Origin: Agapetus fuscipes
Lineage: Eukaryota > Arthropoda > Insecta > Trichoptera > Glossosomatidae
Length of the DNA stretch: 64,000 nt
NCBI GenBank assembly: GCA_951799405.1
Contig: OX637350.1
Location: 10,761,401 to 10,825,400 of the forward strand
Direction: 5' to 3'
Shown: positions 39,248-50,170 of the stretch, piece after piece
How the letters are laid out: every line of letters starts with the position of its first letter
How positions within the stretch are numbered: position 1 is the stretch's first letter
The notes under the pieces: generated by a model
Databases searched by the model: none
The model's input: the letters and a program-made list of their open reading frames with translations, nothing else
Told to the model about the DNA's origin: nothing
Position numbers and translations under genes: made by a program

Positions 39248-42058
39248 ATGGGGTACCGTTTTATTTTGTGGCTTATGGGAATCCTTGTAACCATCGACTT
39301 GTTTTCTTGTCCGGTTGCCTTAGAATCTGACTGTCCAAGCAAATGTTTCTGTCTTTCAACGTACATTGATTGCTCGCAAGGAAAGCTGCTCTCCGGTCCA
39401 GACAATTTGCCACCATGGGTTGACACTCTGGATTTTAGTTCCAGTAAATTGAGTGACGATAGTGGCACAAATCTATCGCATTTAGAGAATCTGACCGACT
39501 TGAAGCTCGCTGAAAACCAGTTCACTGCCCTACCATCCCTAGGGCCTCTGAAATCCTTGCGCAAAATGAGTCTGTCACGTAACAAAATACAATCAATAAG
39601 TGCTGGGCCGCTCGCGTCTCTGCCGCAACTGGAGGAACTCAATCTGAACGAGAATGATCTCCTCAAACTCGGCGTGCACAGCTTTCCAGAGAACAACTCC
39701 ATCAAGATCCTCCACATGATCAACAACCGCATAAGTAGTATTGAAGCGGGGGCCTTTGACAACCTGACTAGCCTCATCGAGCTCAAACTGAGTCGTAACC
39801 GGCTCTCTGCTTTGCCGAAAGACTTGTTTGCCAATCAAAAGTATCTTAAACTTTTGGAACTCAACAAGAATCAATTCCGAGAAATTGATGGCTTAGTTTT
39901 CAAAGGCTTAGAAAACTTGTCTACGCTGCGCTTGAGGAAAAACAAAATCAACAGTTGTAAAGATGCTGCTTTCTTTGGGCTCAAGTCCTTGATTGTTCTA
40001 CAGCTGGATCACAACCCCATTACAACTTTTAAAAAAGGCTGTTTCTATGAACTAAAAACTCTCATCACCTTATCAATGTCCTACAACCTCATCACCGAAC
40101 TACAGCCCAGCTGCTGGGAGTACAGCCTGAACATAGAAGAGTTGGACTTGTCCAACAACCGACTGGAAGGGATCTACTCTCAATCCTTTCAACATCTCTC
40201 CAAGCTGAAGAAACTCAAGCTGGACAATAACCGGATATCCACCATTGCTGAGAATGCCTTTAGCGACATGAGAGACCTGGAGGTGTTGCAGCTCGCTCAC
40301 AACCAGATATCCTGGACAGTGGAAGATATGAATGGACCATTTGCTCTTCTCAATAAGCTTGTTAGATTTTCTCTGGCTAATAATCACATAAAGTCCATCA
40401 ACGAGAAGGCCTTTCTGGGACTGTCTCAACTTATATATTTGGATTTAAATGACAATAATATAACATCCCTCCAGGAGCGCTCATTTGATTCGCTTCACAA
40501 CCTGAAGGAATTGCATCTCAACACTTCAAGTCTGTTGTGTGACTGCAATCTGCAGTGGCTTGCACTTTGGCTTCAAAAACTCCCAAAGCAACCCTCGGTG
40601 AAAGCAATCTGTGCGTACCCACCTTGGTTTCGAGGGAAACATCTCCTTCAAATGAATCATGAGAACTTTACTTGCAACGATACTCCGAAGCCAAGGATAC
40701 TTGAGCAGCCCAAAACCCAGTTGGCCATCAAAGGGAAGACGGCTTATCTCACATGCAAGGCGGTGTCCAGTAGCACGTCTCATCTCACCTTCCTATGGAA
40801 GCGTAACGACGTTAACATCTCTAACCCCCTGATGAAGGAGAGTGTGGAAACTTCTGGCGGCGACATCACGCAAGTGGTATCAGTTCTATCTCTGCCCAAC
40901 ATCACTAACTCAGATGCTGGCAAATATCAGTGCATCGTGTCTAACTCTTATGGGACTACCTATTCCCAAAAAGCCCGAATAACTATTGTCATTTTTCCTA
41001 AATTTATAAAAACTCCTTTAAATATCACTGTGAAGGCTGGAGAAACTGCTCAACTTGAATGTGCGGCCAACGGAGAGCCTACTCCTCAGATAGCCTGGCA
41101 GAAAGATGGAGGAAATGACTTCCCTGCAGCCAGAGAGAGGAGGATGCACGTCATGCCAACTGATGATGTCTTCTTCATCATCAACTCCAAGATAGCAGAC
41201 ATGGGAGTGTATAGCTGTACCGCCCAAAATGCAGCCGGAGCCATCATATCCAATGCCACCTTAACAGTTCTGGAGGCTCCTTCATTTGTCAATGCCATGG
41301 AAAATAAAGAAATCATAGCCGGAGAGTCGGTTGTCTTGGAGTGTCGAGTTTCTGGTTCACCCAAGCCCACTCTCAGCTGGCTTAAGGACGGTGCACCCAT
41401 TGTCTCCACCGAGCGACATTTCTTCACAGCTGAAGATCAGTTGCTAGTCATAGTAGGGGCCATGTATACCGATGAAGGTCTCTATGAGTGTGAAATAAGT
41501 AATTCTTTGGGGACCAAAAATGATTCCACTGAATTACGAGTGCTCCCTCCGGTCATGTCTGCCATCAATGAAGAGGAAATGATGGGGATCATTATAATCA
41601 CTGTGGTGTGCTGCGCAGTGGCAACCTCCATAGTCTGGGTGGTGATAATCTACCATACAAGGAAGCGCACCAGCAGTGCTCTGCCTCAGTTCACCACAGA
41701 CTCCCTTCAGCTGGCCCCCCTGTCTGCTGACGGGGAGCACACCATCCCCCACATCTTCACAGACAATGTGTCTGAACGCTCTTCCTGTAAAGACAGCGGA
41801 ACTGGAGATTCTGCTAAACGGAGCAGCTTGGAGGTCATCCCGCTGGATGATTTCTCTCAGATCGCAGAGATCAATGCTGGAGCCGGATACGCCGAGCCCG
41901 CCAGCCCTCCCGGAGAGGGGCACGCCTTAATCAGGGAAGAGTGCAATACTCCGTGTATATACTACGAGAGGAACTCTAATCGTGCAGTTTGCTTTTCATC
42001 TAGTCCAATAAACAATTCTGAATTAAGTGATTCAAATAGAACTTATCCATATTCATAG
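39248..42058 (+). CDS. lbk: LRIG/Lambik-type LRR-Ig transmembrane protein, intronless
   Basis: This is a type I plasma-membrane protein of 936 residues. LRIG proteins modulate receptor tyrosine kinase and BMP signalling. A signal peptide (about 1-25) leads to an LRR N-cap (CPSKCFCLSTYIDC). About 15 leucine-rich repeats follow, then an LRR C-cap from about 428 (LLCDCNLQWLALWL ... FTC). Three Ig-C2 domains follow (about 480-770; DAGKYQC, MGVYSC and DEGLYEC cysteines present), then a membrane span at about 778-803 and a Ser-rich tail ending TYPYS. LRR cap, 15 LRRs, three Ig domains and one span is the LRIG architecture, and Drosophila lambik is the likely counterpart. The whole gene is one exon, unlike the many-exon vertebrate LRIGs. 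The frame is intact. Confidence 0.93.
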   Translation: MGYRFILWLMGILVTIDLFSCPVALESDCPSKCFCLSTYIDCSQGKLLSGPDNLPPWVDTLDFSSSKLSDDSGTNLSHLENLTDLKLAENQFTALPSLGPLKSLRKMSLSRNKIQSISAGPLASLPQLEELNLNENDLLKLGVHSFPENNSIKILHMINNRISSIEAGAFDNLTSLIELKLSRNRLSALPKDLFANQKYLKLLELNKNQFREIDGLVFKGLENLSTLRLRKNKINSCKDAAFFGLKSLIVLQLDHNPITTFKKGCFYELKTLITLSMSYNLITELQPSCWEYSLNIEELDLSNNRLEGIYSQSFQHLSKLKKLKLDNNRISTIAENAFSDMRDLEVLQLAHNQISWTVEDMNGPFALLNKLVRFSLANNHIKSINEKAFLGLSQLIYLDLNDNNITSLQERSFDSLHNLKELHLNTSSLLCDCNLQWLALWLQKLPKQPSVKAICAYPPWFRGKHLLQMNHENFTCNDTPKPRILEQPKTQLAIKGKTAYLTCKAVSSSTSHLTFLWKRNDVNISNPLMKESVETSGGDITQVVSVLSLPNITNSDAGKYQCIVSNSYGTTYSQKARITIVIFPKFIKTPLNITVKAGETAQLECAANGEPTPQIAWQKDGGNDFPAARERRMHVMPTDDVFFIINSKIADMGVYSCTAQNAAGAIISNATLTVLEAPSFVNAMENKEIIAGESVVLECRVSGSPKPTLSWLKDGAPIVSTERHFFTAEDQLLVIVGAMYTDEGLYECEISNSLGTKNDSTELRVLPPVMSAINEEEMMGIIIITVVCCAVATSIVWVVIIYHTRKRTSSALPQFTTDSLQLAPLSADGEHTIPHIFTDNVSERSSCKDSGTGDSAKRSSLEVIPLDDFSQIAEINAGAGYAEPASPPGEGHALIREECNTPCIYYERNSNRAVCFSSSPINNSELSDSNRTYPYS

Positions 42059-42283
42059 TGCATAGTGTATGAACATTAATTTGAGTTTTATCTGTGTTAA
42101 AAAATCCTGATGACTGTTTCCTTTTTATGAATAGTGATGCCATCCTTTGTTGGGCTATAAAGACTGACACTATTTTAATTATAAGACTACAATATGTGCC
42201 TGTAAATATTATTTAGACATAGAAAGTAACAGAGTCTGATTTGAGCAGCTATTTACTTAATTATTAATTGTTAACTGTGATGA

Positions 42284-43631
42284 ATGCAGCCAGCATACTA
42301 TCCTGGAGGCGGCACAGCCCCCCAGGTGTCGCCAGAAGTCCAGCAGTGGTTTACCACCGTGGACAAAGATCGCTCCGGACACATCAATGCTGAAGAGCTC
42401 CAAGCCGCCCTGGTCAATGCTCAGGGAAACCACTTCTCGCCCACTGCTTGTCGGCTTATGATTGGTAATGACCAGAAACACTTCTGCTCTAATTGTAATC
42501 ATATTCATTATTTTTGAGATGTAGAAAATATATTTCTTTTTTTAAATTTCAATGATGCACATACTCTCTCTTCACTCTATGCCAGTGGTTTCCAAACTTT
42601 ATGCTACCATGCCTCCCTAAAAAGATTTTTTTTTTCCCGCCTCCCTTTGGACGTTTTATTTTTTTTCGCGCCTCCCTTTCTACGTGTTATTTCATAATAT
42701 TCATACTAATACTACTTACTATGACTACTATGGACACATTTTTAGCGCCTCCCCTAGCCATAGCTCGCGCCTCCCCTGGGAGGCGCGCCCCCCAGTTTGG
42801 AAACCGCTGCTCTATGCCATTACAAGGATCAAGTAATTAGTGGAACGTATACATCAAATGGAGTAACATACTTGATTATTGTTTGTTTTTATGAAAAGCC
42901 TTTTTTACTGCTACTAATTTTCCCACAGCACGGCGTTACTCACTTTTGTTTTCCTGCAGGGATGTTCGATGGAGACCGCTCAGGGACCATAAACCTGGAA
43001 GAATTTGACAAGCTCTACACCTACATCAACCAATGGCTGGGGGTCTTCCATACTTACGATCGGGACCAGTCAGGACACATTGAGGAGGCAGAGCTCTCTC
43101 AAGGTAAATTATAACCAATTAAAAACTACATACTGAAGAAGTTTTATTTGTAAATCATTAGTATTAAAGTATTTTGTAATTCCTGATAAATCCCATCGGA
43201 CTGCTTGTTGACTGAAGTTGTAAACACACATCAAAGCTGTAACTTTTTAGCTAATTGGCCAACCTTTTTGGCTATAACTTACAAAAGCATTTAGATGGCA
43301 AAAATCATTTTGTAAAAAATAAATGGAATTAAATATCTTAAGTCTTTTTTTATTTGGAAAATTTCGCATCAAAACCCTTCTTACTTGACTTTGCTTGTTC
43401 ACAGCACTTACACAAATGGGATTTCGGTTTTCCGGCGACTTCATAAAATTTCTCATTGGCAAAAGTGACATTGCCAACAAGCGTGAAGTTTCTGTGGACC
43501 AGTTCATCGTGCTGTGTGTTCAGATCCAGCGATTCACGGAGGCCTTCAGGTCCCGGGACACCCACCAGCAGGGCTCCATCACCATCGGCTTTGAAGACTT
43601 TCTCAGTGTCGCTCTCAGTTGCTCCATTTAA
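42284..43631 (+). CDS. PEF1: Peflin-like penta-EF-hand calcium-binding protein
   Basis: This is a cytosolic Ca2+ sensor of the PEF family; peflin partners ALG-2/PDCD6. Exons are 42284-42464, 42960-43103 and 43405-43631, in phase, giving 183 residues. EF-loops seen: DKDRSGHINAEE, DGDRSGTINLEE and DRDQSGHIEEAE. The two C-terminal EF-hands are divergent, as expected of the dimerising end (SFEDF-like GFEDFLSVAL). QRFTEAFRSRDTHQQGSI matches peflin better than ALG-2. Oddities: the Pro/Gly-rich N-terminal tail typical of peflin is almost absent (only MQPAYYPGGG), and the apparent ATG lies within a plausible splice acceptor (GAATGCAG). A further upstream exon may therefore exist. The start is only 225 bases after the LRIG stop. 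Confidence 0.88.
42583..42809. mobile_element. hAT MITE with perfect 8-bp target duplication
   Basis: The ends CAGTGGTTTCCAAACTTT and AGTTTGGAAACCGCTG are classic hAT/Charlie-type inverted repeats. The flanks CTCTATGC (42575-42582) and CTCTATGC (42810-42817) are identical. The element is 227 bp, has no coding capacity, and sits in the first peflin intron. Confidence 0.92.
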
Positions 43632-43903
43632 CAAACAAGTGGCGCTCCCAATTGAGCCTCCATACTTCCATTATTTTGCCATTGCTAAGTTTGCAATACA
43701 CCTCAATTTTTTTTACTCATCTACTGATAGACATTTTTAATCCATTATTATTAATTTATAATCATTGATATGAGGCTATGATGCACAAGATATGCTGATT
43801 GACATGAAAAATTAAAAAAAAATCAACAAGTGAGATATTCAACCTACTTTTGGTCTAGACTTTGAAACTTTATATTCTGTTTTTGTTCAATGTTTACAAA
43901 TAG

Positions 43904-44166
43904 AATAAAAATAGTGTGTAAAAAAGTCCGTTTTTTTTCTTTTGTAATTTTAGTTCTTGAAAAGGTGACGTCAGCAAACTTAAATATGACTGCCGTAGGT
44001 TGTCTCTCGCTCTCTTTTTAGGAAATACTATTATTCTATCTGTTTTTGAAAGATTAAAGGCAATACAATGAAAATGAACTGCTCAGGAGCATAATTGATT
44101 ATTCAATGCTCGTGCCACTTTTGAATTCACATATCTTGTGTTCTACTTTATCAGTGTTTGAATAAA
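43904..44166 (+). promoter_or_regulatory. Candidate poly(A) signals of the peflin gene
   Basis: AATAAA occurs at 43904-43909 and again at 44161-44166, downstream of the stop at 43631. Which is used cannot be told. A TGACGTCA-like word (GGTGACGTCAGC, 43963-43974) lies between them. Confidence 0.4.
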
Positions 44167-44488
44167 ACAAAAGGATCAACTGCTCGCTCTGAAGTTATTG
44201 TCGTCTTGTAAAATATATTTGGTAAAATTGATATGTTCTGTCCATAATGTTGATAATGATATGTTAAGTATGTTTATTATTAGTTCACCTGTTGCGTCTC
44301 ATGTATTTGTTTGTCTGTGAAGTGGTTTTGTGTTGTTGTATTTATGTAATGATGCTATAGATAAGGTACATATTATTCCTGTGTCTGCAATTCAGAGATA
44401 AACCAAATTATTATCTTGCATTATCACACAACTTTAATTTACATTTATCTCTAAAAGTCAACAAAGTATTTTTACAAATTGATTTTAA

Positions 44489-45051
44489 CCCCTGGAGCGC
44501 CAGTGATTTTCTGCCTAATTCAGACATCCAACTGGTGGTTTTTTATATTAAATATCTCCAAAGATACAAAACATATCTCCTGTAGGTTTTTTAAATATCA
44601 AAAAACAATGAAATAAAGTTTTAAAAAAAACTTTTGTGAAATTATTGTTATGCTCCATCATAATTTAGATTATGGAAAAAAGATTGAGATTCTAAAAATA
44701 GATATACCTCATCAGTATGCATAGGCAGGAAATCCCAATACATCGCAAAAAATAGAAAGTTAATGACCCTTTTTATTTACACAAAAAAAAAATTGAGTGT
44801 GTTACTGTTCTTATGTCAACAAATTGTGGAATTCGGCTTTTTCAACCGTCGGTTTTCAAGGTCAACTTAAATATTATATTTTAAATACCTACAAACAAAA
44901 ATGAATGCTTTGAATTTATTGGTGGATGGTTCTACCCAATAGCAGTACTTCATGCGATTTTCGATCTTATTGCTGTGTAAAAACTAAAGAAGAATGAAAA
45001 AAATCACGTATAGTACTATGAGCGCGGATCCGCGTTCCGGCGCTCGAGGGG
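44489..45051. mobile_element. piggyBac-type MITE
   Basis: TTAA (44485-44488) and TTAA (45052-45055) flank a 563-bp element that begins CCCCTGGAGCGCCAG and ends GGCGCTCGAGGGG. TTAA duplication plus C-run termini is the piggyBac signature. No transposase frame is present. A related internal fragment lies at 51372-51447. Confidence 0.85.
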
Positions 45052-45465
45052 TTAATGATAGTACACAAATGAGACCAATTTATTTTACTTATACTGACAA
45101 TTTCATTGAATAGATCGACTATAGTTCATTTAATGATAACGTGGTGATATTAATTTATTTCTCTGGTTGTTTGAAGTATAGTTTGTTTGACTTTATACGA
45201 AATGAAAATAAACATCTTTATTTTTTTTACTTTAAAGCAGTTTAACTATGTTTGAAACAACTAAACTGAGTTTTTTTTAATACAGTTCTTTTATTGCAGT
45301 CATATCTAAGAGCTGGTTGTTTTGACCATAGTTTGACTTCTCTAAACTAAACTAAATTCAAATCGTAGAAGTAGCATTTTCATTCAGTTTAAAGCCAGCA
45401 TTACAGTTTAAAAAATATATGTATACCGAACATAGGTAGACGGCAAGCTTTAAAACATGGCCACG

Positions 45466-45556
45466 CGTGAAACTGAGCAGGCCGTCAAATGTTCTCCATC
45501 CTTTTTTTTTACAAATTGTTTGAAAATTTTTTGACCAAGACATCACGCGGCCATGT
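45466..45556. repeat. Short inverted-repeat element
   Basis: ACATGGCCACGCGTG is mirrored by CACGCGGCCATGT about 75 bases later, in the AT-rich spacer after peflin. The class is unknown. Confidence 0.55.
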
Positions 45557-46281
45557 GATAATCACTCTCTTTCTACCTATATGATAGGTAAATATGTGTA
45601 GACTTCTCACCCAGCTCTAAGCATTACCTCAATGCATCCTTTATTTCTAAACATAAGCCTCATACATCAGTGCCTCGAGATAACAAAATAAAATATATTT
45701 TATTGCCATATATAAATGCTTTTATAAATACTTCATAACTGCAGAATTAATAAAAATTGTATTGAAAAGGTTAGTAGATGACAATAAGTAACTTTCAAAA
45801 CAAGATTGGAAAAGAAATGCCCACAAAAAGTATAGCTTGTATTTTTCATATCCATTTAGGTATTATACACGTATTTTAATGATACTACCATAAAGACTTT
45901 GGGTAGTAGGCACTTATAGAACATTAAGTACTTCTTGAATCCAGAGAATTAAATGTTACAAACTGTAATTTCACAAGAATGTTTGTATTGCATTTAGGAT
46001 GGATTATTTCAACAGAAGCTTAATCGACAACAATCCATAAAAATTAAATGAAAATAGATGTTTATATTTGAAGACTACAGGGGAAAAACAAGGAATGCCA
46101 GCAAAAATGAGTTCATAAGAAACAAAGTAAAATCTAGTGGCATCTGTGTGTATCTAAAGCTCTACAAAACAGTCACTATCACAATTTATGGTGGTATTTC
46201 CGGTTCTTTGTGACGGGCAATAACCATGATTTCAAATTTTCTCATAATTTTCAACTGACATTCCTTGTTCTTCCCCTATAG

Positions 46282-46844
46282 CATGGGTCGGCAACCTGCG
46301 GCCCGCGGGCCTCATGCGGCCCTTGAGGCGTCTTGGTGCGGCCCGCAAGATATCCGCCGCAACGCATGTGCCGGACGATATCATACACATACACAAATGG
46401 AGTCAATAAAAAATACAACAAATGTCGTAAAAATGGACAAAAAACGTTTTATTTTTATATCTAAAATATTTTTATACAACTAAAAAATTTGTATACAAAT
46501 ATTTTAGGGAATGACATGTGCTCCAAGCGTAGGGGCGGATCTTAGACTCGAAAGGTGGTCAAACTTATCCAAAGGGGGAGTAGAATTTGTGGGTAGATTT
46601 CTTTATGTAGGCTGGTGTCGATTTGCATGGAGTTCCCGGAATTGCGGGATTCCCAAAATGAATTGGCGGGAATTCTACAATATGAGATTTATTATGGGGG
46701 GTATATGACGCGGTGGGGGGTGGGGGGGATAGTCAGAATGTGCTGAAATGCTGACCGTTAGATCCGCCGCTGACCAAGTGCGGCCCGCACTAAATCCCAC
46801 GCAAAATATTTGGCCCTTTTACAACAAAAGGTTGCCGACCCCTG
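46282..46844. mobile_element. hAT MITE nested in a MITE
   Basis: It starts CATGGGTCGGCAACCTG and ends GGTTGCCGACCCCTG, matching hAT termini of the CAGGGGTCGGCAACC type. The 8-bp flanks CCCTATAG (46274-46281) and CCCTATAG (46845-46852) are identical. GC-rich GCGGCCCGC blocks lie at both ends. It has no transposase. Confidence 0.92.
46530..46772. mobile_element. Second hAT MITE nested inside the first
   Basis: TAGGGGCGGATCTTAGACT and TTAGATCCGCCGCTG are inverted ends of a different hAT-like family. The flanks TCCAAGCG and ACCAAGTG match at 6 of 8 positions, a decayed target duplication. It splits the outer hAT element. Confidence 0.75.
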
Positions 46845-47290
46845 CCCTATAGGGTTCATTTGAAAATAGACTTGAAACAACAGGCTCATATTTTAAAATT
46901 AAAACATTCACATCTGCTTGTAAATAAATCATAAATAAAAACAATAACATGTACATTGTTATGTAAAAAAGTATTATTTTTAAACAAATATTTTATACAA
47001 CCAGTTACAAGGTTACTAAGTGCAGCTTTTGTTTATTTTTATTTTTGATCATCGTTAATATATGCAATACTACAGAGTACAAACTTGGCTAATTATTGTA
47101 GAAAGTTATTATCATATTGGGTTGAAATGCATCTTTTGTAAAGAAAATAACCCAGATGGCATTATAGCTCCCCGCTGTCACCTTATTTGCTGCTATGTTC
47201 AATATGATTTCTCTCAATTTTACAGAATAAAAGTATTAAAAAGAAACCATCCTTTTACTTCATTTTAACCTTGTGTATTTGAAATTTCAG

Positions 47291-47389
47291 TGGCAGGACT
47301 TCCATCTGTGGCGCAGACATTTGAGCACTCGGGTAACATGGAAACAGTTGGCAGACCTCAAATCTTTACACAACTGTTTCAATCTATAA
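47291..47389 (+). other. Possible orphan terminal exon
   Basis: After an acceptor-like GAAATTTCAG, an open stretch of 32 codons begins WQDFHLWRRHLSTRVTW and ends FNL-stop. AATAAA follows at 47413-47418. No upstream exons or family could be recognised. Chance open frames of this size are common, so this is only a candidate. Confidence 0.2.
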
Positions 47390-47589
47390 ATTTATTAGCA
47401 CAATAACAACTAAATAAACAAGAAACAGTAATAGACTTACATAAAAAAATATTTACACCAGACTGGCCTTTTCACCGTTTGCCTTAGATTTATTACCATT
47501 GTTTTATGCTCCATATCAAGGTGTATGTATCTATAGGTGTTAAAACTCAATGTGTGATAGCGTTTGTTGATAGCCTGCTTGTCCCACAA

Positions 47590-47715
47590 TCATAGTGTGC
47601 TACCTGCTGCAGTGTGCAGCGCCTGAGCAAAAGGAGAAACAGCTGATCTTCGTTACTATGGCGTGGACCAAGATTTGCATGGATGTTTTTTGGCAGCTAA
47701 TAAGCTTTCTTGGAT
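47590..47715 (+). repeat. Dispersed repeat shared with 28.0 kb
   Basis: It is the inverted counterpart of 27920-28095 (GCGCCTGAGCAAAAGGAG, AAACAGCTGATC, GCATGGATGTTTTTTGG). Function and class are unknown. Confidence 0.65.
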
Positions 47716-47779
47716 GACAAGTATATTCCATACATTTTCAATTTAGGCAATCGTTTTATACTCGGGTACAGATAATATA

Positions 47780-47973
47780 AATGCCAATGTCACCCCTGTT
47801 TCAGGGAAGGGCGGCAAGAGTTGCAGGGCTTATGTTCATTTGAGATTGGGTTTTTATAATGTAGGTCCACATGCGGCATGTGTTAGTGCGAAATTATACA
47901 TGTCTGCTTGTGGGAATGCATTTAATATAAATCTTAAATGATATATATCTTTGCAGCTTAGATTAGATTAGAT
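47780..47973 (+). repeat. LINE 3'-end repeat (family A), 5'-truncated
   Basis: It starts inside the block at GCCAATGTCACCCCTGTTTC and ends with TTAGATTAGATTAGATAG. It is close in sequence to 25888-26149 and 61424-61636, so these three look like the youngest copies. Confidence 0.85.
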
Positions 47974-48730
47974 AGTACAACTTTTGATAGGAGCAGGGGA
48001 AAACAATTTCCTGTGATAAATAAAACTGCAAATATTACAAATCATTATTTATTTTAATTTTGCATGTTCACATGATCAAATTTTGATTAATGCCTTTGTT
48101 ACTCTCAAACTGCTAATTATTATTTCTAACTATATTATTGATTATTTTATATGTACAGCTAATAATTAACAGTATTCTAACCAATCTTATGTTTAAAAAA
48201 TACATAATTTTTCGGCAATGCAGATCTCTCCCGAGAGCTCAGGTCACAGTGGTACAGAAGGTTCATCCCGTGAGCAGTCGTAGCAAGGACTCGCAACAGA
48301 TCCGGATCAATCCAGCTACCAGGAGATGCTGTTCATAGCAAGAGCGCCTTTTAGCCAGTCCCTCCATACAAGGAATCCCAGAAACACTTCAAATAAATCA
48401 TCTGCGAAACCTCGCCATAAAAATTCAATACAATTATATAAAATATAAACACTTATTTTGTTTATGAGATGCACTAAGTACCAGAAACAGGAAGTAGCTG
48501 TTGTTTTATACAAGCACTTGTGAAAACTAATTGATGAAATTTGATAAAATGTCTGTAAGGGCATGTTCTTGCATGGTTATATAGGAATTACGTTCCAAAA
48601 TCTGTGCTTGTATGATCTGGTAGGTTTATGGTCTTTGCATAAACAATTCACAAGTAAAAACAGGTGAATAAATACATAAGGCTGAAACTATTAATATTTA
48701 AATGTGACCATAACTCTGGACACTAACGGG

Positions 48731-48839
48731 GTTATTCACACACAGCAAATCCATGGCTCATACACTGCTTAAAGTGAATTCTTCATACAAAAAAAAAGAT
48801 CCGTGGATCGACTATGGATTAGATGTTTTGTGAATAACA
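48731..48839. mobile_element. ~109-bp MITE, GTTATTCACA ends
   Basis: GTTATTCACA at the left and TGTGAATAAC at the right are inverted. A partial ATCCATGG/CCGTGGAT pairing lies inside. It is in the spacer downstream of the DnaJ gene. The rest of 48850-50030 shows no gene on either strand and may include the DnaJ 3' UTR. Confidence 0.65.
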
Positions 48840-50039
48840 CTCTATGGGACCATATCACCCGCAGGTACAATATCCAAATTAACTATAATTTGGCCTACGC
48901 CCACAATGAATTCTTAATTACAGAGACAAAAATAAAATAAAAATATTTATGACACAGGCAAAAACTCATTCCAATTCAACTCATTAAAAAATAAACTAAA
49001 GGTAGAGGTTGTCACTAGGCATTTTGCTGTTTCATACTTTGCATGTCAGATTTCTTTTAGTGGGCAGTGTTTTTGGTTAGTTTTTGGGAGTCACTTAAAT
49101 CTGTGGATACAAAAACTACCTACATGCTAAACAAATTGCCAGGGAATAACTACCCATGCTGACACTCATAGACTGACCAAAACATTTCCCATGTACATGA
49201 GCACTCACTAGGAATCCCAAAACGCAATGACAACACCAGAATCAACAACAAAATAATTGCGAGAAATCACAACTACGCTGATGGTAAACAATATCATCAT
49301 TTCAATTTCAAGTCTTTACAATGGGAGCAGTAGACAGAATTTCAACATATAAGAACTTTTGAGAGTATTCCAAATTATGAATGAAAAGTTGTGGGGCTTA
49401 TTTTCATACACAATTTAGAATACTAGCTTACACCACAAAAGTTCTTATAATTTTATACTCTGGTACACATTGTAAATTGACATACAAGGCTTTCTGAAAA
49501 ATAATAATTATAATAACAACATATTACAATTTAAACAAAGACAGTTCTTAACCTTCCTATACCCGTCTGTAAATTAAATAAAGTTTGTAGGTAATTTTCA
49601 TTTTACATTCCATCCACTTGGGAGTCGGCATTTCCCTCTAATACAATAATACTCAGGTGATTCCTAGCTGCTACTCTTCTCTTCAGGTGTTGCCAAACAT
49701 AACATTACATTATTTGCAGTTTGATGAAACAAATCCATACAAATGGGTAAGTAGATTATAAAATGGTAATGGTTTATTAATTTATTACGATTAAGCTGAG
49801 TGAGATCACTCCACCCCCCCGGTCCTCCCACACGCACACACATACACACTCACGCACACATGCATCTCTCTTACACTGATACAACCCTTCATTACACTAC
49901 ATATTATTTTATATTATTATAAAGATAACGCGAAGCAACACTATTGTTGTAATACATCAACTTTCATTTTTTATTAAGCAAATATCCCATTCAGATAATT
50001 AACATTTCAGATTGTTCAACATTTTCAATCACCTTTACC

Positions 50040-50170
50040 CACAAACTTTCTGGGATCTGTTGCCGCAGTCTATTAAATCTGGAGCTTAAAGAAGCAGTTA
50101 CACCACCATCACATTGTTCAAGAAACCCATCGAAAAAATGAGACCATGGCAACAGATTCTGGAAATCCTG
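50040..50170. repeat. Palindromic repeat family, decayed copy 4
   Basis: TTTCTGGGATCTGTTGCCGC and GGCAACAGATTCTGGAAATC are the arm ends of the hammerhead-like palindromic family. The centre (GAAACCCATCGAAAAAATGAG) has lost the core. It is a remnant only. Confidence 0.6.

Larger units (their letters stand above)
46072..46862. mobile_element. MITE, GAAGACTACAG ends, copy 2, interrupted
   Basis: It is related in inverted orientation to 3742-3992. The left end is GAAGACTACAGGGGAAAAAC, and the right arm (CTGACATTCCTTGTTCTTCC) breaks off at 46281, where a hAT element inserted. A decayed remainder of the right terminus continues after 46852. Confidence 0.75.

Noticed and set aside
41534..41923. 129-codon antisense frame inside the LRIG gene (and similar antisense frames at 39205-39834 and 40100-40429)
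   Set aside because: They are mirror frames of a conserved coding exon, with no domains of their own.
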